A stretch of 64,000 nt of DNA, from the NCBI RefSeq assembly GCF_003253545.1, contig NZ_QKYV01000004.1, positions 331,787 to 395,786 of the forward strand, in the 5' to 3' direction. Below are positions 54,672-63,092 of this stretch, piece after piece. The position numbers and the translations under genes are program-made. How positions within the stretch are numbered: the stretch's first letter is position 1; each line of letters opens with the position of its first letter. This stretch comes from Mesonia algae (GTDB lineage Bacteria; Bacteroidota; Bacteroidia; Flavobacteriales; Flavobacteriaceae). The notes below the pieces were generated by a model, which saw only the letters and a list, made by a program, of their open reading frames with translations, made no database searches and was not told the origin of the DNA.

Positions 54672-54806
54672 CTAAATAGTCTTGGACACTATCCCAAATT
54701 TCTTCTTTTCATTCCGTTCATCTTCATCTATTATCTGGGAACGAACTCTCCATTCCAATCCGATATAGTGAATGGAATACGCTAAATCGGAATTCCACAT
54801 TTTCAT
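54672..54806 (-). CDS. possible 44-residue protein or gene fragment
   Basis: ATG at 54806 opens a frame with mixed hydrophobic and charged residues (WNSDLAYSIHYIGLEWRVRS, then DEDERNEKKK), which reads like a real protein fragment rather than random AT-rich sequence. No family was recognised. It follows another tiny frame by one base. Confidence 0.25.
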   Translation of the reverse strand: MKMWNSDLAYSIHYIGLEWRVRSQIIDEDERNEKKKFGIVSKTI

Positions 54807-54807
54807 T

Positions 54808-54888
54808 TTACTTAGCTTCCAGTTGTACTTTCAATTTCACGTTTCCATTTACTTCCCGTACCGTAGCTGTACCACCCTTTTTTGTCAT
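54808..54888 (-). CDS. possible 26-residue peptide
   Basis: ATG at 54888; MTKKGGTATVREVNGNVKLK and a short end. A beta-like pattern and adjacency to the 44-codon frame suggest a remnant of a longer gene. Very low certainty. Confidence 0.2.
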   Translation of the reverse strand: MTKKGGTATVREVNGNVKLKVQLEAK

Positions 54889-54898
54889 GCAAAATACC

Positions 54899-54976
54899 AG
54901 GATTTAGGAGTTAGTCCACATGGCATAAGCCAGTCGCATACTCCTTTTTATACATGTTCCCTAATCCTAAATCCTG
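54899..54976. repeat. inverted repeat upstream of ssb
   Basis: CAGGATTTAGGAGTTAG (54899-54915) is matched by CTAATCCTAAATCCTG (54961-54976), an almost perfect 16-bp inverted repeat with one extra base in the left arm and a 45-bp loop. It could be an end of a mobile element, a hairpin terminator or a regulatory site. Confidence 0.45.
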
Positions 54977-55155
54977 AAAACGTATCAGCATCAAAAAAGG
55001 GAACAGCAAACGGCACTATGGGAAGTAAATCAAAAATAAAACTTATGAAATCATTTCAAAACAACATACTCGGAAGCGAAGCAAAAAAAACAAAAAAGGA
55101 AAACGCTCCGGATATAATAAGTAAATCAATGTTTAATTTTTTAAATCTTAATGTT

Positions 55156-55503
55156 ATGAGTAATCTAAGAAATCAAGTACAGTTAATTGGAAACGTGGGG
55201 AATGCCCCTGAAACCACCACCTTTGAAAGTGGAAAAAAAGTGTGTCGTTTGTCATTGGCAACCAATGAATATTACAAGCGTGAAGGGGAGAAGGTGCAGG
55301 ATACCCAATGGCACAACCTAGTGGCTTGGGGGAAACAAGCGGAACTTATCGAAAACTATGTGAGTAAGGGAAAAGAAATTGCGGTACAGGGAAAATTGAC
55401 CACCCGCTCTTATGAGACCGAGGAGGGGAACAAAAAATATGTGACCGAGGTTTTGGTAAACGAGATCCTGTTCTTGGGGAATAACGAAAATACCCATGAG
55501 TAA
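55156..55503 (+). CDS. ssb: single-stranded DNA-binding protein
   Basis: 115 residues from ATG 55156, where the OB-fold begins (NQVQLIGNVGNAPETTTFES, RLSLATNEYY, TQWHNLVAWGKQAELIENY, KGKEIAVQGKLTTRSYETEEG). The acidic C-terminal tail of chromosomal SSB (DDxPF) is absent, the protein ending NNENTHE, as is common for SSBs carried on conjugative elements. An open frame extends upstream to 54772, but that part has no SSB similarity. A terminator follows. Confidence 0.9.
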   Translation: MSNLRNQVQLIGNVGNAPETTTFESGKKVCRLSLATNEYYKREGEKVQDTQWHNLVAWGKQAELIENYVSKGKEIAVQGKLTTRSYETEEGNKKYVTEVLVNEILFLGNNENTHE

Positions 55504-55513
55504 TTTTTAAAAT

Positions 55514-55551
55514 AAAGAGGGTGTTCTTTCTCAAAAGCTTACCCTCTTTTT
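55514..55551 (+). terminator. rho-independent terminator after ssb
   Basis: AAAGAGGGT (55514-55522) pairs with ACCCTCTTT (55541-55549) and is followed by T residues, 10 bp after the ssb stop codon. Confidence 0.75.
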
Positions 55552-55578
55552 ATTATCAACTCCTTAAATAAACTAACG

Positions 55579-56028
55579 ATGAAAACAAAAGTTAATGAAA
55601 TAAGGATCAGTTACAGTGGTGGTTTAATATCAAGTTCACTACCTAAAATAAACTGTTCCCAAAAAGCAGCAACCATAGCCCACAAACAATGGGATAAACA
55701 AAATATAGAACTTTGTGAAAGCTTTCAAATCATGCTTCTTAATAATGCCAATCGGGTAAAAGGTATGTTTGAAGTTTCTCGGGGAGGGATCACGGGTACC
55801 TTGGTGGACCTCCGTATCCTATTTGCGGTAATGCTGAAAAGTTTAACGACCGCGGTCATATTGGTGCACAACCACCCAAGTGGTACCCTAAAACCTAGTG
55901 AAGCAGACAAGCGTTTGACCCAAAAAATAAAAAGGGCAGGAGATTTATTTGATATTAAAGTATTGGATCACCTCATACTTAGCCCTGATGGGGATTATTA
56001 TAGTTTTGCAGATCATGGGATTCTCTAA
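55579..56028 (+). CDS. RadC-like JAB-domain protein
   Basis: 149 residues forming only the RadC/MPN (JAB1) domain. The metal site is HNHPSG (about 96-101) with a downstream Asp in SEADKRLTQKI, plus LLNNANRVKGMFEVSRGGITGTLVD. The helix-hairpin-helix N-terminus of full RadC is missing, as in copies carried by mobile elements. The role is uncertain; the zinc-binding fold suggests an isopeptidase or nuclease-related activity. Confidence 0.85.
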   Translation: MKTKVNEIRISYSGGLISSSLPKINCSQKAATIAHKQWDKQNIELCESFQIMLLNNANRVKGMFEVSRGGITGTLVDLRILFAVMLKSLTTAVILVHNHPSGTLKPSEADKRLTQKIKRAGDLFDIKVLDHLILSPDGDYYSFADHGIL

Positions 56029-56253
56029 ATTGTAAAAATAAGATCTATTTAAATTTTTCAGATTTAAACGAAGAAGCTCAACACCGACTTTTGGAAAATT
56101 CCAAAAAAGATGTTGAAAGAAAATTTTGAGATGATATCCGTTAATACGTCCAAAAAAATTATACTTCATTTGAAAAATGATCAAGGAAGAGGCGCAACGT
56201 AATTTATACAATTACACATATGTATTCAATATTTAAATTTTTAAAAAAAGAAT

Positions 56254-56283
56254 AAAAAACCTTTGACTTTTCAAAGGTTTTTT
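56254..56283. terminator. strong bidirectional terminator hairpin
   Basis: AAAAAACCTTTGA (56254-56266) pairs over 13 bp with TCAAAGGTTTTTT (56271-56283), closed by a four-base loop, with T or A runs on both sides. Confidence 0.8.
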
Positions 56284-56471
56284 AATTCCAAAAGTTTTCC
56301 TTGAATAAAAATGATTATCTTTATGGGGCTGAAATTCAGCATTCAAATTTAGCTAGGATTATCCATTACTTCACTTTCGCCGATACTCCTACACATCGAA
56401 AAATTATCAACAAGGAAATTATTTTCCTACAAATGTGCAATGGGCTTTTAGGCAAATTGTACGAGGTTTTT

Positions 56472-56540
56472 GTCAGCTTGAGGCTGACGAAAAGGAGTAG
56501 CAAGAGGGTAACACGCTGTGCGATGTTACTAACTCCTTTT
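56472..56540. other. candidate oriT hairpin region
   Basis: Two consecutive imperfect hairpins: GTCAGC/GCTGAC (56472-56477 and 56483-56488), then AAAAGGAGT/ACTCCTTTT (56490-56498 and 56532-56540) with an inner GTAACACGC/GCGaTGTTAC (56508-56516 and 56520-56529). They lie about 125 bp upstream of the mobilization genes on non-coding DNA, the usual position of an oriT. Inference from structure and location only. Confidence 0.4.
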
Positions 56541-56599
56541 GGGTATTAAATTGCTGATTAACAGGTGATTAGAATTATCTTATTTTCTTGACAATCAAG

Positions 56600-56654
56600 A
56601 ATTTGCGACAAACGGGCTTAAAACCATCATTTCTAGGAAAAAATTTGCGACAAA
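56600..56654 (+). repeat. 13-bp direct repeat AATTTGCGACAAA
   Basis: Two exact copies at 56600-56612 and 56642-56654, 42 bp start to start, immediately before the BfmA gene. They may bind an auxiliary mobilization protein such as BfmA. Confidence 0.5.
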
Positions 56655-56664
56655 TCGGCGAAAT

Positions 56665-57069
56665 ATGGATTCATTTATCGGAATTAGGTTCAAAAAGAAA
56701 ACTGCCAAACGTTTTCGAAAATTTTCACAAAAACATTTTAAATCTCATACGGAAGCCATGGGAGCCATGCTCGATTTTTTTTTCTACAATGAGATTTCTC
56801 CACGGGAAAAATTGGGACCGACAGGACGCACCCTTGAGGACAAAATTTTGAAAAGGATCAATGCGGTTATTGCTATTATACGGGATGTAGAAAAGACCCA
56901 GACCAAACCTACCGCAGCTATGATCGAACTGCTTTTCCAAGAGGAGCCACCGACAAAGAAACCTTTGATCTTGGAAAAGAGGTTGATGGAAAAAATGAAG
57001 GACACACAGCTAAATGAGGAGGAGAAAGAAATGCAAAAACAAAACCCAAATCAAAATCCTCCAACTTAA
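56665..57069 (+). CDS. BfmA/BtgA-type mobilization accessory protein
   Basis: 134 residues, basic at the N-terminus (FKKKTAKRFRKFSQKHFKSHTEAMGAMLDFF), with the ribbon-helix-helix-like start and charged coiled tail seen in Bacteroidota BfmA/BtgA mobilization proteins. It probably binds oriT and helps the relaxase. It lies 11 bp before the relaxase start and downstream of the candidate oriT repeats. Confidence 0.72.
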   Translation: MDSFIGIRFKKKTAKRFRKFSQKHFKSHTEAMGAMLDFFFYNEISPREKLGPTGRTLEDKILKRINAVIAIIRDVEKTQTKPTAAMIELLFQEEPPTKKPLILEKRLMEKMKDTQLNEEEKEMQKQNPNQNPPT

Positions 57070-57079
57070 TTTTTTAATT

Positions 57080-58111
57080 ATGTATATCACAATCACACCT
57101 CAAAAATTAGGAGGCAATTATGCTCAAAGTTCTGCAGATTTTGTGGGCTATTTGGAAAAAGAAAATGAAGGATTAAATGAATCGGATAAGGAACACTTTT
57201 TTAATCAACATATGGAAGTTATTTCCGCAGGAGAAGTGGTAAAAGAAATTGATGAAAATACCGCTAAACTGAAAAAAAAAGAACCGAAATTTTATTCCAT
57301 TACAGTAAGTCCTTCTTCCTATGAATTGAAACGATTACAGAATAGTCGTGAAGATTTAAAAAAATACACGCGGGAGGTGATGAAGGATTATGTGTCATCT
57401 TTCCATCGAGAAATCAATGGGCGTCCTATTCATATCCGGGATATTAAATATTTTGCAAAAATCGAACATCAACGTTTCTTTAAGGGAACGGATAAACAAA
57501 TCATCGAAAACCAGGCTTTTGCCACCAAAATACTTCAGTTAAAAAATGAAATCCGACAAATCGAAAGAGGTAGCTTGGAAGGAAGCATATCTATCCGCCA
57601 AAAGGAAATCAACCATCTGGAACATCAAGCTCCACATCAACAAAATGGAAAAAGAATCGTACAGGGCATGTCAAAAGATGGTAACCAAAGTCATATCCAT
57701 ATCATCGTGAGTCGCAAGGATGCTTCCAATGCTTACAGCTTGTCTCCAGGGAGTAAATACAAGGCTTCCGATGTTAAAATGAACGGTAAATGGGTGAAGC
57801 GTGGGTTTGATCGGGATCGGTTTTTCAAAGAGGTTGAAAAAACGTTCGATAGAACTTTTGGATACCAACGAAATTTTGTGGAGACCTATCAAGCCAGAAA
57901 GGATTTTATTAAAAACCCCAATCATTATTTCTCTGCCTTGATGAAACTCCCCACCAATGAAAAAGCTTTAGCGATAAAAATACTTAAGGAACGTAAAATT
58001 CCAATCATGCCACCTATACCAAAGCATAAAGTCCAGTTAGCGCTCAAAGGCTTTCGACAACTTAAAAAAGGATTAAAAGTAGCTCTGGAATCTGGAACTA
58101 TTGGAATTTAA
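57080..58111 (+). CDS. mobB: MobB-type relaxase
   Basis: 343 residues from ATG 57080; an open frame reaches 57014 but overlaps the BfmA gene. MYITITPQKLGGNYAQSSADF opens the MobB pattern, with IHIRDIKYFAKIEHQRFF and the metal-binding histidines in SHIHIIVSRKD (about 203). The family nicks and transports DNA in Bacteroidota mobilizable elements. It is followed at 11 bp by the coupling ATPase. Confidence 0.78.
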   Translation: MYITITPQKLGGNYAQSSADFVGYLEKENEGLNESDKEHFFNQHMEVISAGEVVKEIDENTAKLKKKEPKFYSITVSPSSYELKRLQNSREDLKKYTREVMKDYVSSFHREINGRPIHIRDIKYFAKIEHQRFFKGTDKQIIENQAFATKILQLKNEIRQIERGSLEGSISIRQKEINHLEHQAPHQQNGKRIVQGMSKDGNQSHIHIIVSRKDASNAYSLSPGSKYKASDVKMNGKWVKRGFDRDRFFKEVEKTFDRTFGYQRNFVETYQARKDFIKNPNHYFSALMKLPTNEKALAIKILKERKIPIMPPIPKHKVQLALKGFRQLKKGLKVALESGTIGI

Positions 58112-58122
58112 AAATTAGAACT

Positions 58123-59703
58123 ATGGATATGTATACAGGATGGAATATGGCATTCCTAGTTATGATTACTACGGTGTTTTTTTATGGAATTTATAAGTTA
58201 TCCAGGTATGCTTTTATCATATGTATGGTTATGATTATGGGTTTACTCTGGTATGGTTTCAAGCAAGAGTTATTTGCGAATATGGTTGTATGGGTGGGGT
58301 GTCCTTTGTTAATAATAAATACCACACTATATGTGTTCCTTCATCGCTCGGATGAACCTTTGCATATATCTAAAAAATATCAAGTCCATTTTGGCACCAA
58401 TGGTCCATCTTTTAAGGTGGACAATATAAAGCGAGGGATCTCTATTATTGGTTCTGCAGGGAGCGGAAAAACAGAAAGTGTGGTATATGGGTTTTTAAAA
58501 CATTTGGCGAAAAATGACTTTACAGGGGTAATTCATGATTATAAGGATTTTGAAATTACAGAAATGGCTTATCCTTTGTTTAAAAATTCTAAGCTACCTT
58601 TCTATGTGGTGTCTTTTGATCAGATCATACATCGGGTCAACCCCGTAGCTCCTCGGTATTTAGAAAATGAAGAAAGCGTTTACGAGGTATCCCGTGTGCT
58701 GATCGAGAACTTACTGGAACTAAAAGAGTCGGGGAGTAGTGGTACCTCAAAATTCTTTTCGGATGCTGCCGAAGGTTTGATGGCGGGATTAATCTGGAAA
58801 ATGAAAAGTGCATATCCCGAGTTTTGTACTTTACCGCACCTTATAGCCACCTATCAATTGTTAGACACCGATAGTTTAATGGCTTTTTTGGAAACGGATC
58901 CAACTGCTCGGGTAATGGCGAGTGCATTTATAAGCGGTAAGGATTCTGATCGACAAACGGCGGGAGTGAAAAGTACGCTCGCCAATGCACTCAAGAAAAT
59001 TTGTACCCAGCGTATTTTTATGGCTCTATCGGCTGACGAGGTTCCACTGAACGTCAATTCTTCAGAGAACCCCGCCGTATTAATGGTGGTGAACAATCCT
59101 AAATATGAAAGTTCGTATGCTCCTGTAATCGCAATGATTATTCATACCGTGGTAAAACAAATGAGCGTAAGGAACAGGAACTCTTCTTTTTTGTTAATGG
59201 AAGAGGCTCCTACCATTCGATTGTTGAATATGCATCGAATTCCCGCCACGTTAAGAAGTTACGATATTTCTACCATCTATGTGATGCAGGATAAAATCCA
59301 GAACGATATGATGTATGGCGATAAAGCGAGCAAAGCGATTCTTAGCAACCTTTCTTATCAGTTTTTCGGAAAAGTCAATGATCCGGATACGGCTAAATAT
59401 TATGAACGTTTTTTTGAGATTGTAAAAAAAGAAACTACCAGCGTAAATAGGGGATATAGCTTAAATTTTGATACACGTGTGACGACAGGGGAACGCGAAG
59501 TATCCAAAAGACGAGCGGATGTTTTTTTTCGCCTAAAGCAAGGGGAATTTATTACCTATGCAGATGGTAAGGATCAAAAAATACAATTTGAGAGAAGCGA
59601 CATTAAAAAGGGTTTACCTGATAATTTAAATCAATATTCTCAGAAGGATTTAGAAGATAATTTTATGCAGGTACATGAGGACGTAAAGTCTATCTTTGAA
59701 TAA
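58123..59703 (+). CDS. mobC: type IV coupling ATPase (MobC/TraD-like)
   Basis: 526 residues: two to three N-terminal membrane helices (about 8-75), Walker A SAGSGKTES (about 110), a short VIHDYKDFE strand, RQTAGVKSTLANALKKI and a Walker B-type FLLMEEAPTIRL (about 355). This is the VirD4/TraG-type coupling protein that delivers relaxase-bound DNA to a transfer channel. Channel genes are not in the window, so mobilization would rely on another system. Confidence 0.85.
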   Translation: MDMYTGWNMAFLVMITTVFFYGIYKLSRYAFIICMVMIMGLLWYGFKQELFANMVVWVGCPLLIINTTLYVFLHRSDEPLHISKKYQVHFGTNGPSFKVDNIKRGISIIGSAGSGKTESVVYGFLKHLAKNDFTGVIHDYKDFEITEMAYPLFKNSKLPFYVVSFDQIIHRVNPVAPRYLENEESVYEVSRVLIENLLELKESGSSGTSKFFSDAAEGLMAGLIWKMKSAYPEFCTLPHLIATYQLLDTDSLMAFLETDPTARVMASAFISGKDSDRQTAGVKSTLANALKKICTQRIFMALSADEVPLNVNSSENPAVLMVVNNPKYESSYAPVIAMIIHTVVKQMSVRNRNSSFLLMEEAPTIRLLNMHRIPATLRSYDISTIYVMQDKIQNDMMYGDKASKAILSNLSYQFFGKVNDPDTAKYYERFFEIVKKETTSVNRGYSLNFDTRVTTGEREVSKRRADVFFRLKQGEFITYADGKDQKIQFERSDIKKGLPDNLNQYSQKDLEDNFMQVHEDVKSIFE

Positions 59704-59794
59704 ATTCGTGTATTCTTCTCGAGCTTGCAAAAATGTTTAAGATTTTGATTTGTTGTGTTAAGTTTCTGAATTCAAGACCCTAAGATAATAAAAA

Positions 59795-59825
59795 GGGCTA
59801 ACTGTTTTATATAATAAGTTAGCCC
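59795..59825. terminator. terminator between mobC and convergent lipoprotein gene
   Basis: GGGCTAACT (59795-59803) pairs with AGTTAGCCC (59817-59825) across a 13-base loop, flanked by A and T runs. It may serve both strands. Confidence 0.7.
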
Positions 59826-59873
59826 CCTTTGATTACAGCTTTCATGACAAAGTTTGATTATACGTTTTTAAAA

Positions 59874-60302
59874 TTAAGGCAAAGTGTATGCGTTATCATA
59901 ATCTTCTTGTGTAATAATGAATTCATAAATGTTATTTCCTAAATCAGAAAACGAAGAATCATTACCCAATGGACTTTTCCCATTAAAACACAGGTTATTA
60001 GCATTAACTCTATCTGCACAGATATAGCCCTTATTATTTGGAAATATAAATACAATGGAATCGGCACGTTGACGATAGCCATCAAAATTTTCAGAATCAT
60101 AGGTGAAATCACCCCCACTCGACATAGAGCTAATTTCATATTCATATTCCAATTCATCATAAATAGAAAATCCCTTTATCTGCAAAGGTAAATTCGTATT
60201 ATTCTTAAAACTTACTTCGTATGATATTTCTGGTCTCTCATCTGTATCAGTACAAGAAAAAAAGACATGTGAAAAAATCATGAAAACTACTATATTTTTC
60301 AT
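59874..60302 (-). CDS. small lipoprotein downstream of a metalloprotease
   Basis: 142 residues from ATG 60302; an upstream ATG at 60314 would overlap the protease gene. A lipoprotein signal (VVFMIFSHVFFSCTDTDE) is followed by an acidic beta-rich domain (YEVSFKNNTNLPLQIKGFSI, IVFIFPNNKGYI). It starts 5 bp after the metalloprotease stop. No named family; it could be a partner or inhibitor of the protease, which is inference. Confidence 0.62.
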   Translation of the reverse strand: MKNIVVFMIFSHVFFSCTDTDERPEISYEVSFKNNTNLPLQIKGFSIYDELEYEYEISSMSSGGDFTYDSENFDGYRQRADSIVFIFPNNKGYICADRVNANNLCFNGKSPLGNDSSFSDLGNNIYEFIITQEDYDNAYTLP

Positions 60303-60307
60303 AAAAA

Positions 60308-62110
60308 TTACCAATTTGCCGCATTATTTCTAACTGCTCGAACATAATCGAACAATTCGTTAAGTTCAGCAGTAGTTACTCCAGCCGGTCTATTGTTATT
60401 TAATTTATTTTCCCAACATTCAATATCTCTGCAATTATCTAAGGCGCTTTGAATTCTATTTAAAGTATAATTTTCTACTCTGTCGACAGGCCTAGCAAAA
60501 TTAGTAGTGTTTTGATTTAAATTATCAATTAAATCATCCACAATTGGTGTATATTGATTCATATTCATTTCTGTTTGTCTTTGTCTAAATGAATTCCATC
60601 TTCCACCACCATTTTGACTTGATTGATAATTATTGATTAAATCATCGTACCTATCATTAGTTACAATAGTCTCAACACCTTCTGCCCAGCTTTCGGTAAG
60701 CAATTTTCTATTATTACTTCCACTATGGAAAATTGAAAACATACCACTATCCATATTTCTATGTCCTAAATGCGTTAATTCGTGTACAGTGGTTGCATAA
60801 ATACCATCGCTGCCCCTATACGAACCACCTGAACCAATTGTTATCCTTACATTGTAAAAAGCAAAAGCAGAAGCGAGGTTACTTAGTGCATGAGAACTTG
60901 TATTGTACCACATTTTACCTACGATTTTTTTGAAAAAGCCTGGGTGTGAAAGGTTATAATCATAGATTACTCTTGTATAGTAGTCATATGCCCCATTTTG
61001 GATAAATGCATAAAACTGGTTTCTTCCGGAAGAATAATGTCTTCTCCAAGATCTACGCGTATGAGTGCTATGGCTACGGTCTCTGGCATTCCAGAATGTA
61101 GTACCAGCTTTTACTACAAAATAAGGGTCGTGCTTAAAATAGCAAGCATATTTTACTCTCTTAGTCCTGGTTCTAGAGGTTTCAAAATATCCTGTTCGAT
61201 TGGTGGGTGCTTTTCTTATTACCAACCATCCCCATTTTCTTACACGAACTCTAGCGCCCATAACACCGACACTTTGGTCTATAGCATCCTCTTGAACAGT
61301 TATCGTTCCGCTAGGGCGCCATTTTCTTCCAAACAATCTTCCTTGATCTCCATTTTCCACTTCATCAATTTCAAGATCATAGTTAATTTGAACGTCTCTA
61401 ACTTTCAAACCTAATCTTTTTATATCATCATAGGTCAGTCTTTCCTCAGGATCACTAATAAAATAAGTATGATTTTTTTTCTCATCTTCTTCAAGATTGT
61501 CAGATATTTTCAAAGCCTCTGTATTCAGACCTTCATAGAAATCAAGAATTTGTTCTTCATTATCAGTTGGAGTTTCTCCAATAGCGTCTTCCGCAGTAAA
61601 ATGAAGATCCTTTAATATCTCGTGTGGGATTTCCCCTGATATTTGATGATCTTTTGAAACTACAGAATAGTAAAAAGTAAGTGTTGTATCTGTAGCTTCA
61701 GGGTCTAAATATACTGAACCTTTATTCACTACTTCATATTCAAATGGTTCATCAGATACTGCTAGAATAGTATCATTTAATATTTTATCATTTTGAATAC
61801 TATCTTGAGGTTTAAATTTTACATACAAATGGGTTTTGTTAATAGAGTAATTCCCACTAGGATGTCTTTTTGCTGTTGGGTTTCTCAAGAGGCTTTCGTA
61901 AGCACTCGCCATATTCTCCACAGAACACGGGATTTCCTTCTTTTTACCTAAGACGGTATACTTAAAATCTCCTTCTTCCCTCGGGGATACTTGGCTATCA
62001 AATTCTGACGATGATAAAACCGAGTTTTCATCAATGTCATCCTGATTACAAGAAGTAAACAACCCTAAAGTTATTAAGGTTATTAAAACAAATAACTTAA
62101 ATCTTTTCAT
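60308..62110 (-). CDS. lipoprotein zinc metalloprotease (HExxH), unknown family
   Basis: 600 residues: lipoprotein signal with Cys21 (ITLGLFTSCNQDD), an acidic, low-complexity middle (about 22-250), a beta-sandwich-like stretch at about 265-325 (SGTITVQEDAIDQSVGVMGA, VRVRKWG, NRTGYF), then the active site VHELTHLGH (His443, Glu444, His447) and LTESWAEGVE, whose Glu residues could be the third zinc ligand (gluzincin type). No family was recognised with confidence. The protein is probably anchored outside the cell and cleaves peptides there. Confidence 0.72.
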   Translation of the reverse strand: MKRFKLFVLITLITLGLFTSCNQDDIDENSVLSSSEFDSQVSPREEGDFKYTVLGKKKEIPCSVENMASAYESLLRNPTAKRHPSGNYSINKTHLYVKFKPQDSIQNDKILNDTILAVSDEPFEYEVVNKGSVYLDPEATDTTLTFYYSVVSKDHQISGEIPHEILKDLHFTAEDAIGETPTDNEEQILDFYEGLNTEALKISDNLEEDEKKNHTYFISDPEERLTYDDIKRLGLKVRDVQINYDLEIDEVENGDQGRLFGRKWRPSGTITVQEDAIDQSVGVMGARVRVRKWGWLVIRKAPTNRTGYFETSRTRTKRVKYACYFKHDPYFVVKAGTTFWNARDRSHSTHTRRSWRRHYSSGRNQFYAFIQNGAYDYYTRVIYDYNLSHPGFFKKIVGKMWYNTSSHALSNLASAFAFYNVRITIGSGGSYRGSDGIYATTVHELTHLGHRNMDSGMFSIFHSGSNNRKLLTESWAEGVETIVTNDRYDDLINNYQSSQNGGGRWNSFRQRQTEMNMNQYTPIVDDLIDNLNQNTTNFARPVDRVENYTLNRIQSALDNCRDIECWENKLNNNRPAGVTTAELNELFDYVRAVRNNAANW

Positions 62111-62294
62111 TCTTAATTTCTAATTATTAGATTATTTGCAGCAAATGTAAAACCTCGAAAGTTAACTTAACGTTTTCTTAACATCATATTTTTAACATCG
62201 GTTAGAACATGAAAATCGGAAAAATTTTAATTTAAAAGCATTTTTCATTTCATCAAAATAGATATGCTCCGATGCAGTTAATTTTTTAATATTA

Positions 62295-62477
62295 TCAGAA
62301 CCAATTTTTTATTTTCTTTTTTAGATTATTTAAGATCTTATTTTCTTTTATAGACTCAATCTTTCCGGAAGAAATATCTTTAATAATTTTCTCAGGTTCT
62401 GTTTAGTTTTCATTGATATTTTTACAACTAATGATTATTGAAAAAGCTAAAATTGTATATAAGAATTTTTCTTTCAT
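62295..62477 (-). pseudogene. broken small lipoprotein gene
   Basis: ATG at 62477 starts a lipoprotein signal (LYTILAFSIIISCKN) with a lipobox Cys, but an in-frame TAA at 62403-62405 stops it after 24 residues. The same frame then stays open for another 35 codons (EPEKIIKDISSGKIESIKEN) to 62295. A point mutation has probably split a lipoprotein of about 60 residues. Confidence 0.5.
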
Positions 62478-62575
62478 ATTTTTGTCAACTCATTATATCA
62501 TCTCTAATTCAACCGTTTAAAGTAAAAGTTTTAGTTATACCTTAAAATACAAAATAGCGTTACGCTCTTAGTGTT

Positions 62576-63018
62576 AAAAAAATAAGTGATGTAAATAAAA
62601 TTATAGCTGAAGAAAAAAATAATGATGCCACCAAGGACTTTATGAAAGCCGCTGACCAGACCAAATCGAATAAGTTATCAGCCTACCTGAAAAAGCAAGG
62701 TGTGGGACGGGAAACTTTTGCGAATGAGCTATTAGTCAAACTTCGGACATATAATCCAAATGAAAAAATTGACAATTACGGAAGTGTTTCAGGAAAGATG
62801 CATATTGGTTGGATCTTAAATCTACTTTATACATTGATAACGATGAAGCTATTTTGGAAGAATGCATCGGTGGTGATAAAGCTGCAAAAGAAGAATATGA
62901 AACTGTTTTATCTGATTTTTCAGGAGTAGGTAATGAGATTGAGGAACTTATAGTATTACAAAAAGAAAAATTGGAAGATACCCTTTCAAAAGTTAAATCT
63001 TTAGAGGATATTGAATAA
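62576..63018 (+). pseudogene. decayed DUF2383 gene, frameshifted and without a start codon
   Basis: Translating both frames recovers a DUF2383 protein related to the gene at 22867: NKIIAEEKNNDATKDFMKAA, TKSNKLSAYLKKQ, ETFANELLVKLRTYNPNEKI in one frame, then LDLKSTLYIDNDEAILEEC and YETVLSDFSGVGNEIEELIV in the next. The switch is at about 62801-62815 (net loss of one base modulo three), and no usual start codon precedes the similarity after the in-frame TAG near 62555. So it is inactive. Confidence 0.75.
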
Positions 63019-63044
63019 TGCATCTTTTTAAAATCTACCCCCTT

Positions 63045-63079
63045 AAAACCTCATTGTTTTCTTTGATAATGAGGTTTTT
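63045..63079. terminator. terminator between the DUF2383 and NTF2-like pseudogenes
   Basis: AAAACCTCATT (63045-63055) pairs with AATGAGGTTTT (63068-63078), followed by a T run. Convergent genes share it. Confidence 0.75.
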
Positions 63080-63092
63080 AATATTATATATT

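Larger units (their letters stand above)
54566..55155. other. junction region between truncated czcA and ssb
   Basis: 590 bp without a substantial gene. It holds an inverted repeat (54899-54976), two tiny minus-strand frames (54672-54806 and 54808-54888) and the ssb promoter. It is probably the edge of the mobilization module. Confidence 0.5.
56029..56664. other. intergenic region with terminator, hairpins and direct repeats
   Basis: No supported gene in 636 bp. The first 200 bp contain a short frame reading like a decayed protein (SDLNEEAQHRLLENSKK before a stop). Then come a terminator (56254-56283), two adjacent hairpins (56472-56540) and two direct copies of AATTTGCGACAAA (56600, 56642). 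Confidence 0.5.

Noticed and set aside
54772..55155. N-terminal extension of the ssb frame (243 codons in all)
   Set aside because: Only the last 115 codons match an SSB; the upstream part is AT-rich, has no OB-fold similarity and contains an inverted repeat.
56301..56549. 82-codon plus-strand frame
   Set aside because: It begins with TTG, runs through the candidate oriT hairpins and has no domain.
23311..59900. integrase or att repeats for the island
   Set aside because: No integrase-like protein was found in the window, and no repeat pair at both island edges could be supported.
60733..61414. plus-strand frames opposite the metalloprotease gene
   Set aside because: Antisense to a protein with signal peptide and HELTH motif; no independent support.
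62576..63018. programmed frameshift in the DUF2383 gene
   Set aside because: No slippery heptamer is seen at the frame switch and the start codon is missing too, so decay is simpler.
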